This document shows positions 1 through 7,491 of a stretch of DNA of 64,000 nt, piece by piece. A model generated the notes under the pieces. That model was given only the letters and a program-made list of their open reading frames with translations. It made no database searches and was not told the origin of the DNA. This stretch comes from Variovorax sp. 679 (GTDB lineage Bacteria; Pseudomonadota; Gammaproteobacteria; Burkholderiales; Burkholderiaceae_C): the NCBI RefSeq assembly GCF_003952185.1, contig NZ_RXFS01000007.1, forward strand, positions 124,001-188,000, in the 5' to 3' direction. Made by a program: the position numbers and the translations under genes. Within the stretch, counting starts at the first letter, position 1. Every line of letters begins with the position of its first letter.

Positions 1-231
1 GCCGCCGCACTGGCGGTGGTCGACCTGGAGGATTCGGCCGCGATCGACGCCTACTCGACGGCCCGCGCCGGCTTCGCGCAGGCCAAGTCGCTGCTGGCGC
101 AAAGCACGCCGGGCAGCGCAACGGACAAGGCGCAGGCGGTCACGCTGGCGTACCACGGCACGCTGGCGCCGCCGTTCTGCCTGGCATCGGCCCGTGGCTT
201 CTTCCAGGGTGTACTGGCCGCCGGAGGATAG
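1..231 (+). CDS. Partial 3' end of an unidentified gene
   Basis: The reading frame is open from the first base of the window to a TAG at 229-231. It gives about 76 residues rich in Ala, Ser and Leu, with no motif I recognise. The true start lies outside the window. It converges on the sua5 gene, with a copy of the dispersed repeat between them. The codon use looks like that of its neighbours, so it is probably a real gene end, but its function cannot be assigned. Confidence 0.5.
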   Translation, partial: AAALAVVDLEDSAAIDAYSTARAGFAQAKSLLAQSTPGSATDKAQAVTLAYHGTLAPPFCLASARGFFQGVLAAGG

Positions 232-330
232 GGCTCGCCCCCAGGCTGCGCGCACTTCGTGCGCTTCGCCAACCCCCTACCGGGGGCAACACCAGTGGCC
301 CGGCAAAGCCGGTTCCACGGTGTTTCTGGA
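232..330 (+). repeat. Dispersed stem-loop repeat, copy A
   Basis: This is one of three full copies (also at 11232-11330 and 29591-29690) of an element of about 100 bp. It has four parts: CCCCCAGGCT, a GCGCAC-TTC-GTGCGC hairpin, a C5/G5 hairpin, and a long hairpin at 288-324. The long hairpin has outer arms AACACC/GGTGTT, middle arms GTGG/CCAC and an inner CCGGC-AAA-GCCGG. The element fills the gap between convergent genes and ends at the sua5 stop codon. A terminator or REP-like role is inferred. Confidence 0.85.
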
Positions 331-1332
331 TCAAGCGGCCGACGCCCTTTGAAGGCGGTCTTTCACGCCTTCCCACTCGTGCGTGTCGGGCGGCGTCTCC
401 ACCCAGATCAGCTTGACGCCCTGCGCGTCGAACTCGCGCAGCACCGCGAACAGCAGCTGCGCGCTCGCTGCCGCATCGTCGGGCATGCGCCGCAGCACCA
501 CGCGCTGCGAGCGGCTGCGCACCGCGGCGCGCGACCATACGGCAATGTGCGCGGCGTTCGCGCCCAGCACGTCGAGGCCGGTCTGGATCGCCTTGGCATC
601 CATCAGCCGCACCTTGGCGTTCGGCGCGTAGTGCGCCTCGAGCGTGCCGGAGGCGCGCGGATCGGGCGTTTCGAGCACTTCGCGGTCGGCAAGCTTCTCG
701 CCGCAGGCAGCCTCGATCTCGGCACGCGTGATGAGGCCGGGGCGCAGCAGCACGGGCGCGCCGCGGCTGCAGTCGACGATGGTCGACTCGATGCCGACGT
801 CGCAGGCGCCGCCGTCGATCACCAGCAGGTCGTCGCCGAATTCGTCGTGCACGTGCTGAGCCGTGGTCGGGCTGACGCGACCGAAGCGGTTGGCGCTGGG
901 CCCCGCAACGCCGGGCACGCCCTGCTCGGCGCAGGCTTCCAGCAGCGCCTGCGCCACCGGATGCGAGGGGCAGCGCAGGCCGATGGTGTCCTGCCCGCCG
1001 GCGGCCGCCGCGCCCACGCCGGGCTGGCGCGTGACGATCAGCGTGAGCGGCCCGGGCCAGAAGGCCTGCACCAGCTTCTGCGCGAAGGGCGGCAGCGGCT
1101 GGGCGAAGCGCGAGAGCGATTCGGTGCCCTTGATGCCGGCCGCCACGTGGACGATCAGCGGATGGTCGGAGGGCCGGCCCTTGGCCTCGAAGATGCCGGC
1201 CACGGCCGTGTCGCTGCTCGCGTCCGCCCCCAGGCCGTAGACGGTCTCGGTCGGGAAGGCCACCAGCCCGCCCGCGCGCAGCACGCGCGCCGCCTCGGCG
1301 ATGGCTTCGGGGGAGCGGCCGTCGAGGATCAT
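331..1332 (-). CDS. L-threonylcarbamoyladenylate synthase (Sua5/YciO/YrdC family)
   Basis: It makes threonylcarbamoyl-AMP from threonine, bicarbonate and ATP for the t6A modification of ANN-decoding tRNAs in the cytoplasm. The 333-residue product has an N-terminal YrdC domain with PTETVYGLGA near residue 27, KGRPSDHPL near 51 and PSANRFGRVSPTTA near 145. A C-terminal Sua5 domain of about 120 residues follows, so this is the long Sua5 type rather than the short TsaC type. Its ATG overlaps the purK stop as ATGA, which indicates translational coupling in the order purE-purK-sua5. A start further upstream would run through purK. Confidence 0.93.
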   Translation of the reverse strand: MILDGRSPEAIAEAARVLRAGGLVAFPTETVYGLGADASSDTAVAGIFEAKGRPSDHPLIVHVAAGIKGTESLSRFAQPLPPFAQKLVQAFWPGPLTLIVTRQPGVGAAAAGGQDTIGLRCPSHPVAQALLEACAEQGVPGVAGPSANRFGRVSPTTAQHVHDEFGDDLLVIDGGACDVGIESTIVDCSRGAPVLLRPGLITRAEIEAACGEKLADREVLETPDPRASGTLEAHYAPNAKVRLMDAKAIQTGLDVLGANAAHIAVWSRAAVRSRSQRVVLRRMPDDAAASAQLLFAVLREFDAQGVKLIWVETPPDTHEWEGVKDRLQRASAA

Positions 1333-2525
1333 GCGAGGTCGGCGGTGGTCACCGCCGGCAGGCCCAGCAGCAGCGCGGCCTGCGAGGCCGTGGCGCGCAC
1401 CGCTTCGAGCGTGGCGCCGGTGAGCGTGAGGTGGCCCATCTTCCGGCCACGGCGCGGCTCCATCTTTCCGTAGAGGTGCAGGTGCGCGCCCGGCAGCGCG
1501 AGCACTTCGCCCCAGCGCGGCGGCACGGGCTTGTCGCCGCCCGCGGTGAACCACAGGTCGCCCAGCAGGTTGAGCATGATCGCGGGGCTGTGCTGGCGCG
1601 GTGCCGCCAGCGGCAGGCCGGCGAGCGTGCGCACCTGCAGCTCGAACTGCGACACGTCACAGGCTTCCATCGTGTAGTGGCCGCTGTTGTGCGGACGCGG
1701 CGCCATCTCGTTGACGACCAGCGAGCCGTCGGCCAGCGCGAAGAACTCGACGCACAGCACGCCCACGTAGCCCAGGCCGTTGGCGATGCTCTTTGCCGAA
1801 TTGACCGCGCCCTGCGCCACCGTCTTGGGCATGTTCTGCGGGTGCACCTCGGTGACGGCCAGGATGCCGTCGCGGTGCAGGTTGCGCTGCGGCGGGAAGT
1901 GCACGATCTGGCCGTCGCGGCCGCGCGCGAGGATGACCGAGCATTCGAATTCGAGCGGCAGCATCTTCTCGAGCACGCAAGGCACGCAGCCCGTGGCCTG
2001 CCAGGCGTCGACCAGTTCGGCGCGCGTCTTCACGCGCTGCTGGCCCTTGCCGTCGTAGCCCAGGCGCGCGGTCTTCAGGATGCCGGGCAGCAGGTTGTCG
2101 TCGACGGCGGCGAGCTGGGCGGCGGTTTCGATGACGGCGTAGGGCGCGCAGGGCACGCCGCAGCGGGTGAAGTGCGCCTTCTCGGCGATGCGGTCCTGCG
2201 CGATGGCGATGGCCGGCGCGGCGGGAGACACCGGTCGCGCCACCGCGAGGTGCTCCAGCGAGGGCGCGGGCACGTTCTCGAACTCGGTGGTCACCGCGTC
2301 GGCCAGGCCGGCGAGGCGGGCGAGGCCGTCGATGTCGTCGTAGTCGGTGTGGATGTGGTGGTGGCTCACGCGGCCGGCGGGGCTGTCGGTGTCGGGGTCG
2401 AGCACCGCCGTGAAGTAGCCCATGCGCTGGGCGGCGTGGGCGAACATGCGCCCCAGCTGTCCGCCGCCGAGCACGCCGAGCGTGGCGCCCGGGAGGATGG
2501 GCAGGTCGCCGTTCTTGCTGCTCAC
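1329..2525 (-). CDS. purK: N5-carboxyaminoimidazole ribonucleotide synthase PurK
   Basis: This ATP-grasp enzyme of de novo purine synthesis uses ATP and bicarbonate to carboxylate AIR to N5-CAIR, the substrate of PurE. The 398-residue product opens with a nucleotide-binding GVLGGGQLGRM near residue 17. Later ATP-grasp signatures include GYDGKGQ, FECSVI and NEMAPRPHNSGH. I chose the GTG start at 2525 because GGAGGT lies just upstream and the GTG overlaps the purE stop as GTGA. The longer open frame upstream runs antisense or out of frame through purE. Confidence 0.96.
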   Translation of the reverse strand: MSSKNGDLPILPGATLGVLGGGQLGRMFAHAAQRMGYFTAVLDPDTDSPAGRVSHHHIHTDYDDIDGLARLAGLADAVTTEFENVPAPSLEHLAVARPVSPAAPAIAIAQDRIAEKAHFTRCGVPCAPYAVIETAAQLAAVDDNLLPGILKTARLGYDGKGQQRVKTRAELVDAWQATGCVPCVLEKMLPLEFECSVILARGRDGQIVHFPPQRNLHRDGILAVTEVHPQNMPKTVAQGAVNSAKSIANGLGYVGVLCVEFFALADGSLVVNEMAPRPHNSGHYTMEACDVSQFELQVRTLAGLPLAAPRQHSPAIMLNLLGDLWFTAGGDKPVPPRWGEVLALPGAHLHLYGKMEPRRGRKMGHLTLTGATLEAVRATASQAALLLGLPAVTTADLA

Positions 2526-3073
2526 AGGGCACCTCCGCCTTGCGGCGAGAAAGGAGACACGGGGGGCGCCTCGCCAGCGGGGGCCGGGGGCAGGGTCATG
2601 GCCTCGGCGGCTGCCGTCTGCGCGGCGCGGAAGGCGTCGAGCTTCGCGCGCAGCGCCGGGTTGTTCACCGCCAGCATGGCCACCGCGAACAGCGCCGCGT
2701 TGGCCGCGCCCGCGTTGCCGATGGCGAAGGTGGCGACCGGCACGCCCTTGGGCATCTGCACGATGCTGTAGAGCGAATCGACGCCCTGCAGGTGGCGGCT
2801 CGCCACCGGCACGCCCAGCACCGGCACCGTGGTCTTGGAGGCCAGCATGCCCGGCAGGTGGGCCGCGCCGCCCGCGCCCGCGATGATCGCGGCGAGGCCG
2901 CGCCCGGCTGCCGTTTCGGCGTATTCGAAGAGCGTATCGGGCATCCGGTGGGCCGAGACCACCCTGGCTTCGTGCCCGATTCCGAATTGCTGGAGAATCT
3001 CGACCGCGTTGCGCATCGTCTCCCAATCGGAGTTCGAGCCCATCACTACACCGACCTGAATGGTTTCGTTCAT
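2522..3073 (-). CDS. purE: 5-(carboxyamino)imidazole ribonucleotide mutase PurE
   Basis: PurE converts N5-CAIR to CAIR in purine synthesis, acting directly after PurK. The 183-residue product shows the class I PurE signatures: GSNSDWETM at residues 12-20, SAHR at 40-43, and a GAGGAAHLPGM loop. The family core is about 160 residues. Here a Pro/Ala-rich tail of roughly 25 residues follows, ending in PFSPQGGGAL, and its coding sequence contains the purK ribosome-binding site. Only 36 bp separate its ATG from the divergent cnoX ATG. Confidence 0.96.
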   Translation of the reverse strand: MNETIQVGVVMGSNSDWETMRNAVEILQQFGIGHEARVVSAHRMPDTLFEYAETAAGRGLAAIIAGAGGAAHLPGMLASKTTVPVLGVPVASRHLQGVDSLYSIVQMPKGVPVATFAIGNAGAANAALFAVAMLAVNNPALRAKLDAFRAAQTAAAEAMTLPPAPAGEAPPVSPFSPQGGGAL

Positions 3074-3109
3074 GGTTTCAATTTTACGTTTCACCCCCAG
3101 CTGGTTCCG

Positions 3110-4030
3110 ATGATCGACATCACTCTCGAAAATTTCCAGGCCGAACTGATCGAAGGCTCGGTCGCCACGCCGGTGCTGCTGGACATCTGGGCCGAATGGT
3201 GCGGCCCCTGCAAGCAGCTGGGCCCGGTGCTCGAAAAGCTCGAAGTCGAGTATGGCGGGCGCTTCACGCTGGCCAAGCTCGACGCCGACAAGGTGCCGCA
3301 GATTTCCTCGCAGCTGTCCGAGATGTTCGGAGTGCGCAGCATCCCGTTCTGCGTGATGTTCAAGGACGGCCAGCCGGTGGACGGCTTCGTCGGCGCCATC
3401 CCGGCCGACAAGGTCCGCGAATTCCTCGACAAGCACGTGCCCGACGCCGACGAGGCCGAGGCCGCCTCGCAGGAAGCCGCCGCCCAGGAGGCGCTGGCCG
3501 GTGGCGACACCGAGGGCGCGCTCGAGAAGCTGCAGCACGCCGTGGCCACCGATCCGGCCAACGACGACGCCCGCTTCGACTACATCAAGCTGCTGCTGCA
3601 GGAAGGCCGCATCGACGATGCCAAGGTGGCCTTCGCCCCGGTGATCGCCAAGACCACGGTGGTGCGCCGCTTCGACGCGCTGCAGCGCTGGATGGACGCT
3701 ATCGATTTCGCAGCACCGGTAACAGGCGCCGCACCCTCGATCGCCGACTTCGACGCGAAGATTGCTGCCAACAAGCGCGACTTCGACGCCCGCTTCGGCC
3801 GCGCTCGCCTGCTGATGGCCGCGCAGCGCTGGACCGACGCCATGGACGAGCTGCTCGACATCCTGATGCGCGACAAGACCTGGAGCGAGGACCTGGCCCG
3901 CAAGACCTACATCGCCGTCCTCGACCTGATCGAGCCGCCGAAGGTGAAGGTTGCCGACGGGCAGATTCCGCCGGACGACCCGGTGGTGGCCACCTACCGG
4001 CGCCGGCTCAGCAGCATCGTGCTGAGCTGA
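3110..4030 (+). CDS. cnoX: Chaperedoxin CnoX (YbbN-like), thioredoxin plus TPR domains
   Basis: CnoX-family proteins are holdases that protect cytosolic proteins under oxidative stress and hand clients to GroEL or DnaK. The 306-residue product has an N-terminal thioredoxin domain with a complete WCGPCK active site at residues 30-35. A TPR-rich C-terminal half follows, with repeats around EALAGGDTEGALEKLQ and RLLMAAQRWTDAMDELL. E. coli CnoX lacks a redox-active CXXC, so this copy is predicted to be redox-competent as well. The ATG at 3110 is the only start near the domain edge, and no clear Shine-Dalgarno precedes it. A strong terminator follows. Confidence 0.92.
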   Translation: MIDITLENFQAELIEGSVATPVLLDIWAEWCGPCKQLGPVLEKLEVEYGGRFTLAKLDADKVPQISSQLSEMFGVRSIPFCVMFKDGQPVDGFVGAIPADKVREFLDKHVPDADEAEAASQEAAAQEALAGGDTEGALEKLQHAVATDPANDDARFDYIKLLLQEGRIDDAKVAFAPVIAKTTVVRRFDALQRWMDAIDFAAPVTGAAPSIADFDAKIAANKRDFDARFGRARLLMAAQRWTDAMDELLDILMRDKTWSEDLARKTYIAVLDLIEPPKVKVADGQIPPDDPVVATYRRRLSSIVLS

Positions 4031-4048
4031 TCTACCCGAGCCAAGGCA

Positions 4049-4072
4049 AGCGACCCCCGGGGTCGCTTTTTT
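4049..4072 (+). terminator. Rho-independent terminator after cnoX
   Basis: The arms AGCGACCCC and GGGGTCGCT are separated by a single base, so in practice a couple of pairs open to form the loop. A run of six T follows. It lies 18 bp after the cnoX stop codon. Confidence 0.85.
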
Positions 4073-4180
4073 CATGGTCCGGCGGCGAAGAAGCGCGACA
4101 TTGGCGAGCCCCGCGCCGTCGCATACGATCACGCCCGATTCAACTTGTTGCAGATCTGATCTGAAAAGGAAAGACCGGCC

Positions 4181-4636
4181 ATGCGCTCATTCGCCCGCCT
4201 CGCCCGCCGCATCGCGCCTTCCGCCCTCGCGGCGGCGGCACTGACGACCGCCCTGACCGGCTGCGGGAGCGGCATCAGCCTCGACGAACCGATCGAAGGC
4301 CCGGCGTGGCAACTGGTTCAGCTGGGCGACGAACCGGTCGCGCCGGGTAATGGCGCGCAGGTGCAGTTCGACCGCAGCAGCGGGCGGGTGAGCGGCTCGG
4401 GCGGCTGCAACCGCATCTCGGGCACCTTCACGCGCACCGGCGTCACGCTGAAGATCGGCCAGATGGCATCGACCCGCATGGCCTGCACCGACCCGACGCG
4501 CGGCGCCAACGAGGCCCAGTTCATCTCGGCGCTGCAAAGCACCGCGAGCTACCGGCTGGCGGGGCCGAACCGGCTGGCGCTGCTGGACGGCAACGGGCGG
4601 ACGGCGGCGCTGCTGAGCAGCGGCGGGGGGCGCTGA
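4181..4636 (+). CDS. META-domain lipoprotein (HslJ-like)
   Basis: The 151-residue product begins with a lipoprotein signal peptide whose lipobox is LTGC, with the lipidated Cys at residue 28. A META domain follows, with the typical W-x-L start (GPAWQLVQLG), the GGCNRISGTF segment and the MACTDP segment. META proteins such as E. coli HslJ are linked to heat-shock and novobiocin resistance, but their biochemistry is poorly defined. The gene ends 7 bp from the convergent end of the next lipoprotein gene. The function here is unproven. Confidence 0.85.
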   Translation: MRSFARLARRIAPSALAAAALTTALTGCGSGISLDEPIEGPAWQLVQLGDEPVAPGNGAQVQFDRSSGRVSGSGGCNRISGTFTRTGVTLKIGQMASTRMACTDPTRGANEAQFISALQSTASYRLAGPNRLALLDGNGRTAALLSSGGGR

Positions 4637-4643
4637 GGCGCCC

Positions 4644-6254
4644 CTACTTGGCAGCTGGCGCGTCGACCGTCAGCTGGATCTCTTCGACGGCCAGGCCCTG
4701 ATCGGAGATGCTGACGTCCACCGTGCCCTTGGCATCGGCCTTCACGATGACGCGCACGATGTACTGAGTCGAATTGCCGCTGACGACGAGAACTTCCACG
4801 GTTGCGGGCCCCTTGACCGACGCCAGCGGTGGTTTGGTGACGCCGTTCACGGTAATGGAATAGCGCTGGCCCGGCTTGACCTTGGCATCCTCGGCCGGCG
4901 ACACGGTCATGGCGCTGCCGCCGCCTACGCAGCCGGCATTTCGCGCGGCTGCCTTGCGTGCGTCGTTGAAGGTGAGCAGGCGATTGCTCAATGGCCGGCG
5001 AGCGGCATAGACATCTGCCGTCCCGGAAGCGAGCTTGAGCGCGATGTCGTCCGCCTTCAGCGGGCCGCAATCGCTGCGCCCCGCAGCCTTGCAGGCATCG
5101 ATCACTTTCCTGTTCGCGGCAGTGGCGGCCACGTCGTTTGCCGCCTTGGCCTGCTTGAGCGCCAATTCGGACGCCTTCAGGTTCCTGTGTATCTGCGCCA
5201 TGGCGGCATCGGCGTCGGCGGCGTCCTTCTTCTTGACCGCGTCGAGCAGAGCCTGCGCCTTCCGCCTGGTCATGGCTGCTGCCGGCGGCGCCGCGTCATC
5301 GTCGTCCTTGTCGACCGCGGGTGCATCACCGCCGCTCGGCTTTTTCCCGGCTGTATCCGCCCCCGTCCGGCCAGCGGCCTCGGACTCGCCCTCTCCTGGA
5401 TCGATCTTGACCGCCCGGAATTTGCTGATGATTCCCGTGGCCTGTGTCGCCAGTTCATCCGGGCTGGACACCGTCTTGTTGGCGGCGTTGACGCGCGCAG
5501 CCACGCGGGCAAAGACAAGGTCCCCTTCTCGCATCAGGATGATCCCGCTGTTCCCCAGTTGGGCATACAGCTGCTCGCTGGAAGCCAGGGTTCTGCGCGC
5601 GCGCCCCAGCGCGGTGGCGGCCTCGCGGCGCACCTGGGCTTGCGGCAGTTCGATGTCGCGGGCATAGCGATGAACGGCCTGGGCGCGCAACAGCTCCGCG
5701 TCGAGCCTGTTGATGGCTTGCGTCAACCGGTACTGCTCGGCCCACATCTGGTCGAAGCTCGCAATGTCCAACCGCAGCGGCTCGATGGTCAGCATCGCGC
5801 ACGTCAACCCGAGAACGCCTTCGACGTAGGCCTGCTCCTGATGGGGATTGACGAACCAGTTGCTTGCCGAATAGGCCGTGAAGCCCACCGCCCCGGCCGC
5901 AGCCAGCCGGGTCTTCTCGCGGTCGCTGGTTACGCCGGACTTCAGGCCACCGTACAGCGCCAGCGCCGTCACGCCCAGCAAGCTGAGCTGGGTCATCGTG
6001 CGGACGCGGGCCTGCGCCGACAGCGATTCGTACCACTCGCGCCGCTGGTCCTTCAGCGCGCCCAGCGCGCCCTGAAGGTTGCCGGCCAGCGGCCTGGCAT
6101 TGGCGAATGTGATCTCCTCGTAGCCGAGCTGATTGATCGGTAGGTCGGCGCGCTTGCTGCGCTGGTAGGGATCGATGCTGCTGCAGCCTGCGATGACCAA
6201 GGCGAGCGCCGCCGCCACGCAGCGCTGCCAACGAAGAACGCTTCCGGTTTTCAT
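4644..6254 (-). CDS. Large uncharacterised lipoprotein
   Basis: I do not recognise this 536-residue protein. The chosen ATG gives a clean lipoprotein signal with IAGC, Cys at residue 24, preceded by GGGG a few bases upstream. Residues near 95-150 form two hydrophobic Gly/Ala-rich segments. A long helical, Ala/Arg/Gln-rich stretch with coiled-coil character follows. Next comes a charged low-complexity linker with a run of Asp near residue 310. The C-terminal part of about 80 residues looks like an Ig-like beta domain. It is monocistronic and sits between purC and the META lipoprotein inside the purine gene block. It may be a cell-envelope scaffold, but this is speculative. Confidence 0.75.
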   Translation of the reverse strand: MKTGSVLRWQRCVAAALALVIAGCSSIDPYQRSKRADLPINQLGYEEITFANARPLAGNLQGALGALKDQRREWYESLSAQARVRTMTQLSLLGVTALALYGGLKSGVTSDREKTRLAAAGAVGFTAYSASNWFVNPHQEQAYVEGVLGLTCAMLTIEPLRLDIASFDQMWAEQYRLTQAINRLDAELLRAQAVHRYARDIELPQAQVRREAATALGRARRTLASSEQLYAQLGNSGIILMREGDLVFARVAARVNAANKTVSSPDELATQATGIISKFRAVKIDPGEGESEAAGRTGADTAGKKPSGGDAPAVDKDDDDAAPPAAAMTRRKAQALLDAVKKKDAADADAAMAQIHRNLKASELALKQAKAANDVAATAANRKVIDACKAAGRSDCGPLKADDIALKLASGTADVYAARRPLSNRLLTFNDARKAAARNAGCVGGGSAMTVSPAEDAKVKPGQRYSITVNGVTKPPLASVKGPATVEVLVVSGNSTQYIVRVIVKADAKGTVDVSISDQGLAVEEIQLTVDAPAAK

Positions 6255-6382
6255 ATCCCCACCCCTCATGTTTTGAGCACACATGATGGCGAGGCGGAGA
6301 TGTTCGGACATCCCCTGTTCCCGTGGCGACAACGCGCCCGGGATGAACTACCGCTGCTGCGGCGGCGAAACGGCGGAGGGCA

Positions 6383-7288
6383 TCAGCCCGTCAGCCGCTC
6401 CAGCGCCTCGCGGTACTTGGCGGCCGTCTTCTCGATGACCTCGGCCGGCAGGCGCGGCGCGGGCGGCGTCTTGTCCCAGGGCTTGCCGTTGATCTTCGTG
6501 GCTTCGAGCCAGTCGCGCACGAACTGCTTGTCGTAGCTCGGCGGATTGGCGCCGGCGGCCAGCGCGGCCTGGTAGCCCTCGACCGGCCAGTAGCGCGAGC
6601 TGTCGGGCGTGAGCACCTCGTCCATCAGCACCAGCGTGCCGTTCTCGTCGAGGCCGAACTCGAACTTGGTGTCGGCAATGATCATTCCCTTGGCCAGGGC
6701 GATCTGCGCGGCGGTCTCGTAGATGGCGATGCTGGTCTCGCGGATCTGCTGGGCCAGCTTGGGGCCGACGATCTCGACCACGCGCTCGTAGCTGATGTTC
6801 TCGTCGTGCTCGCCGGCGGCGGCCTTGGCGGCGGGCGTGAAGATGGGGCGCGGCAGCTTGCTGGCGTTGGTCAGGCCCTCGGGCAGGGGCACGCCGCAGA
6901 CCGAGCGGCTTTCCTGGTATTCCTTCCAGCCGCTGCCGGCCAGGTAGCCGCGCACCACGGCTTCGACCGGGATCGGCTTCAGGCGCTTGACCAGCATCGA
7001 GCGGCCCGTGACCTGCGGCACCTCTTCGGCCGTGACGGCGCTCTCGGGCGCATCGCCGGTCAGGTGGTTGGGGCAGATCTGGCCGAGCCGCTCGAACCAC
7101 CACAGCGCCATCTTCGTGAGGATCTCGCCCTTGCCGGGGATGGGCTCGCCCATGATCACGTCGAAGGCGCTGAGCCGGTCGCTCGCGACCATCAGGATGC
7201 GGTCCTCGCCGACGGCGTAGTTGTCGCGCACCTTGCCGCGCGCAAGCAGGGGCAGGCTCTGGATGGAGGAGGTGTGGACGGTGGTCAT
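6383..7288 (-). CDS. purC: Phosphoribosylaminoimidazole-succinocarboxamide synthase PurC
   Basis: PurC couples CAIR to aspartate with ATP to give SAICAR, the purine-pathway step after PurE. The 301-residue product shows LARGKVRDNYAVGEDRI near the N-terminus, SDRLSAFDV, VRGYLAGSGWKEY and IIADTKFEFG. Its length and N-terminal extension fit the longer SAICAR synthase type found in many beta-proteobacteria. It lies downstream of fba on the same strand, separated by a terminator and a repeat copy, so it probably has its own promoter at about 7290-7335. Confidence 0.96.
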   Translation of the reverse strand: MTTVHTSSIQSLPLLARGKVRDNYAVGEDRILMVASDRLSAFDVIMGEPIPGKGEILTKMALWWFERLGQICPNHLTGDAPESAVTAEEVPQVTGRSMLVKRLKPIPVEAVVRGYLAGSGWKEYQESRSVCGVPLPEGLTNASKLPRPIFTPAAKAAAGEHDENISYERVVEIVGPKLAQQIRETSIAIYETAAQIALAKGMIIADTKFEFGLDENGTLVLMDEVLTPDSSRYWPVEGYQAALAAGANPPSYDKQFVRDWLEATKINGKPWDKTPPAPRLPAEVIEKTAAKYREALERLTG

Positions 7289-7338
7289 GGGGCTGGTGCG
7301 GTGAAACGGGATAGCGGAGTTCGGATTGTGCGCGCAGA

Positions 7339-7362
7339 AAAAAGCCACCATCGAAGGTGGCC
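7339..7362 (-). terminator. Rho-independent terminator downstream of fba
   Basis: Read on the minus strand, GCCACC-TTCGAT-GGTGGC is followed by six T. It lies about 130 bp after the fba stop, beyond repeat copy B, and ends fba transcription before purC. Confidence 0.85.
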
Positions 7363-7431
7363 CGCAGATCGTGAAAAGGCCCTGCTCATTCGAGGGGGCC
7401 GCCGCGCACGGCCGCCCGAAGCGGCCGGCCC

Positions 7432-7491
7432 GCCCCCGGTAGGGGGTTGGCGAAGCGACACGAAGTGCGCGCAGCCTGGGGGCGAGCCTGG
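7432..7491 (-). repeat. Dispersed repeat, copy B (5' half only)
   Basis: On the minus strand, directly after the fba stop, the sequence matches the first half of copies A, C and D: CCCCCAGGCT, GCGCGCACTTCGTG, and CCAACCCCCTACCGGGGG. The AACACC...GGTGTT stem-loop is missing. A different GC-rich inverted segment containing GGCCGC-TTCGG-GCGGCC replaces it at about 7395-7430. Confidence 0.75.
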
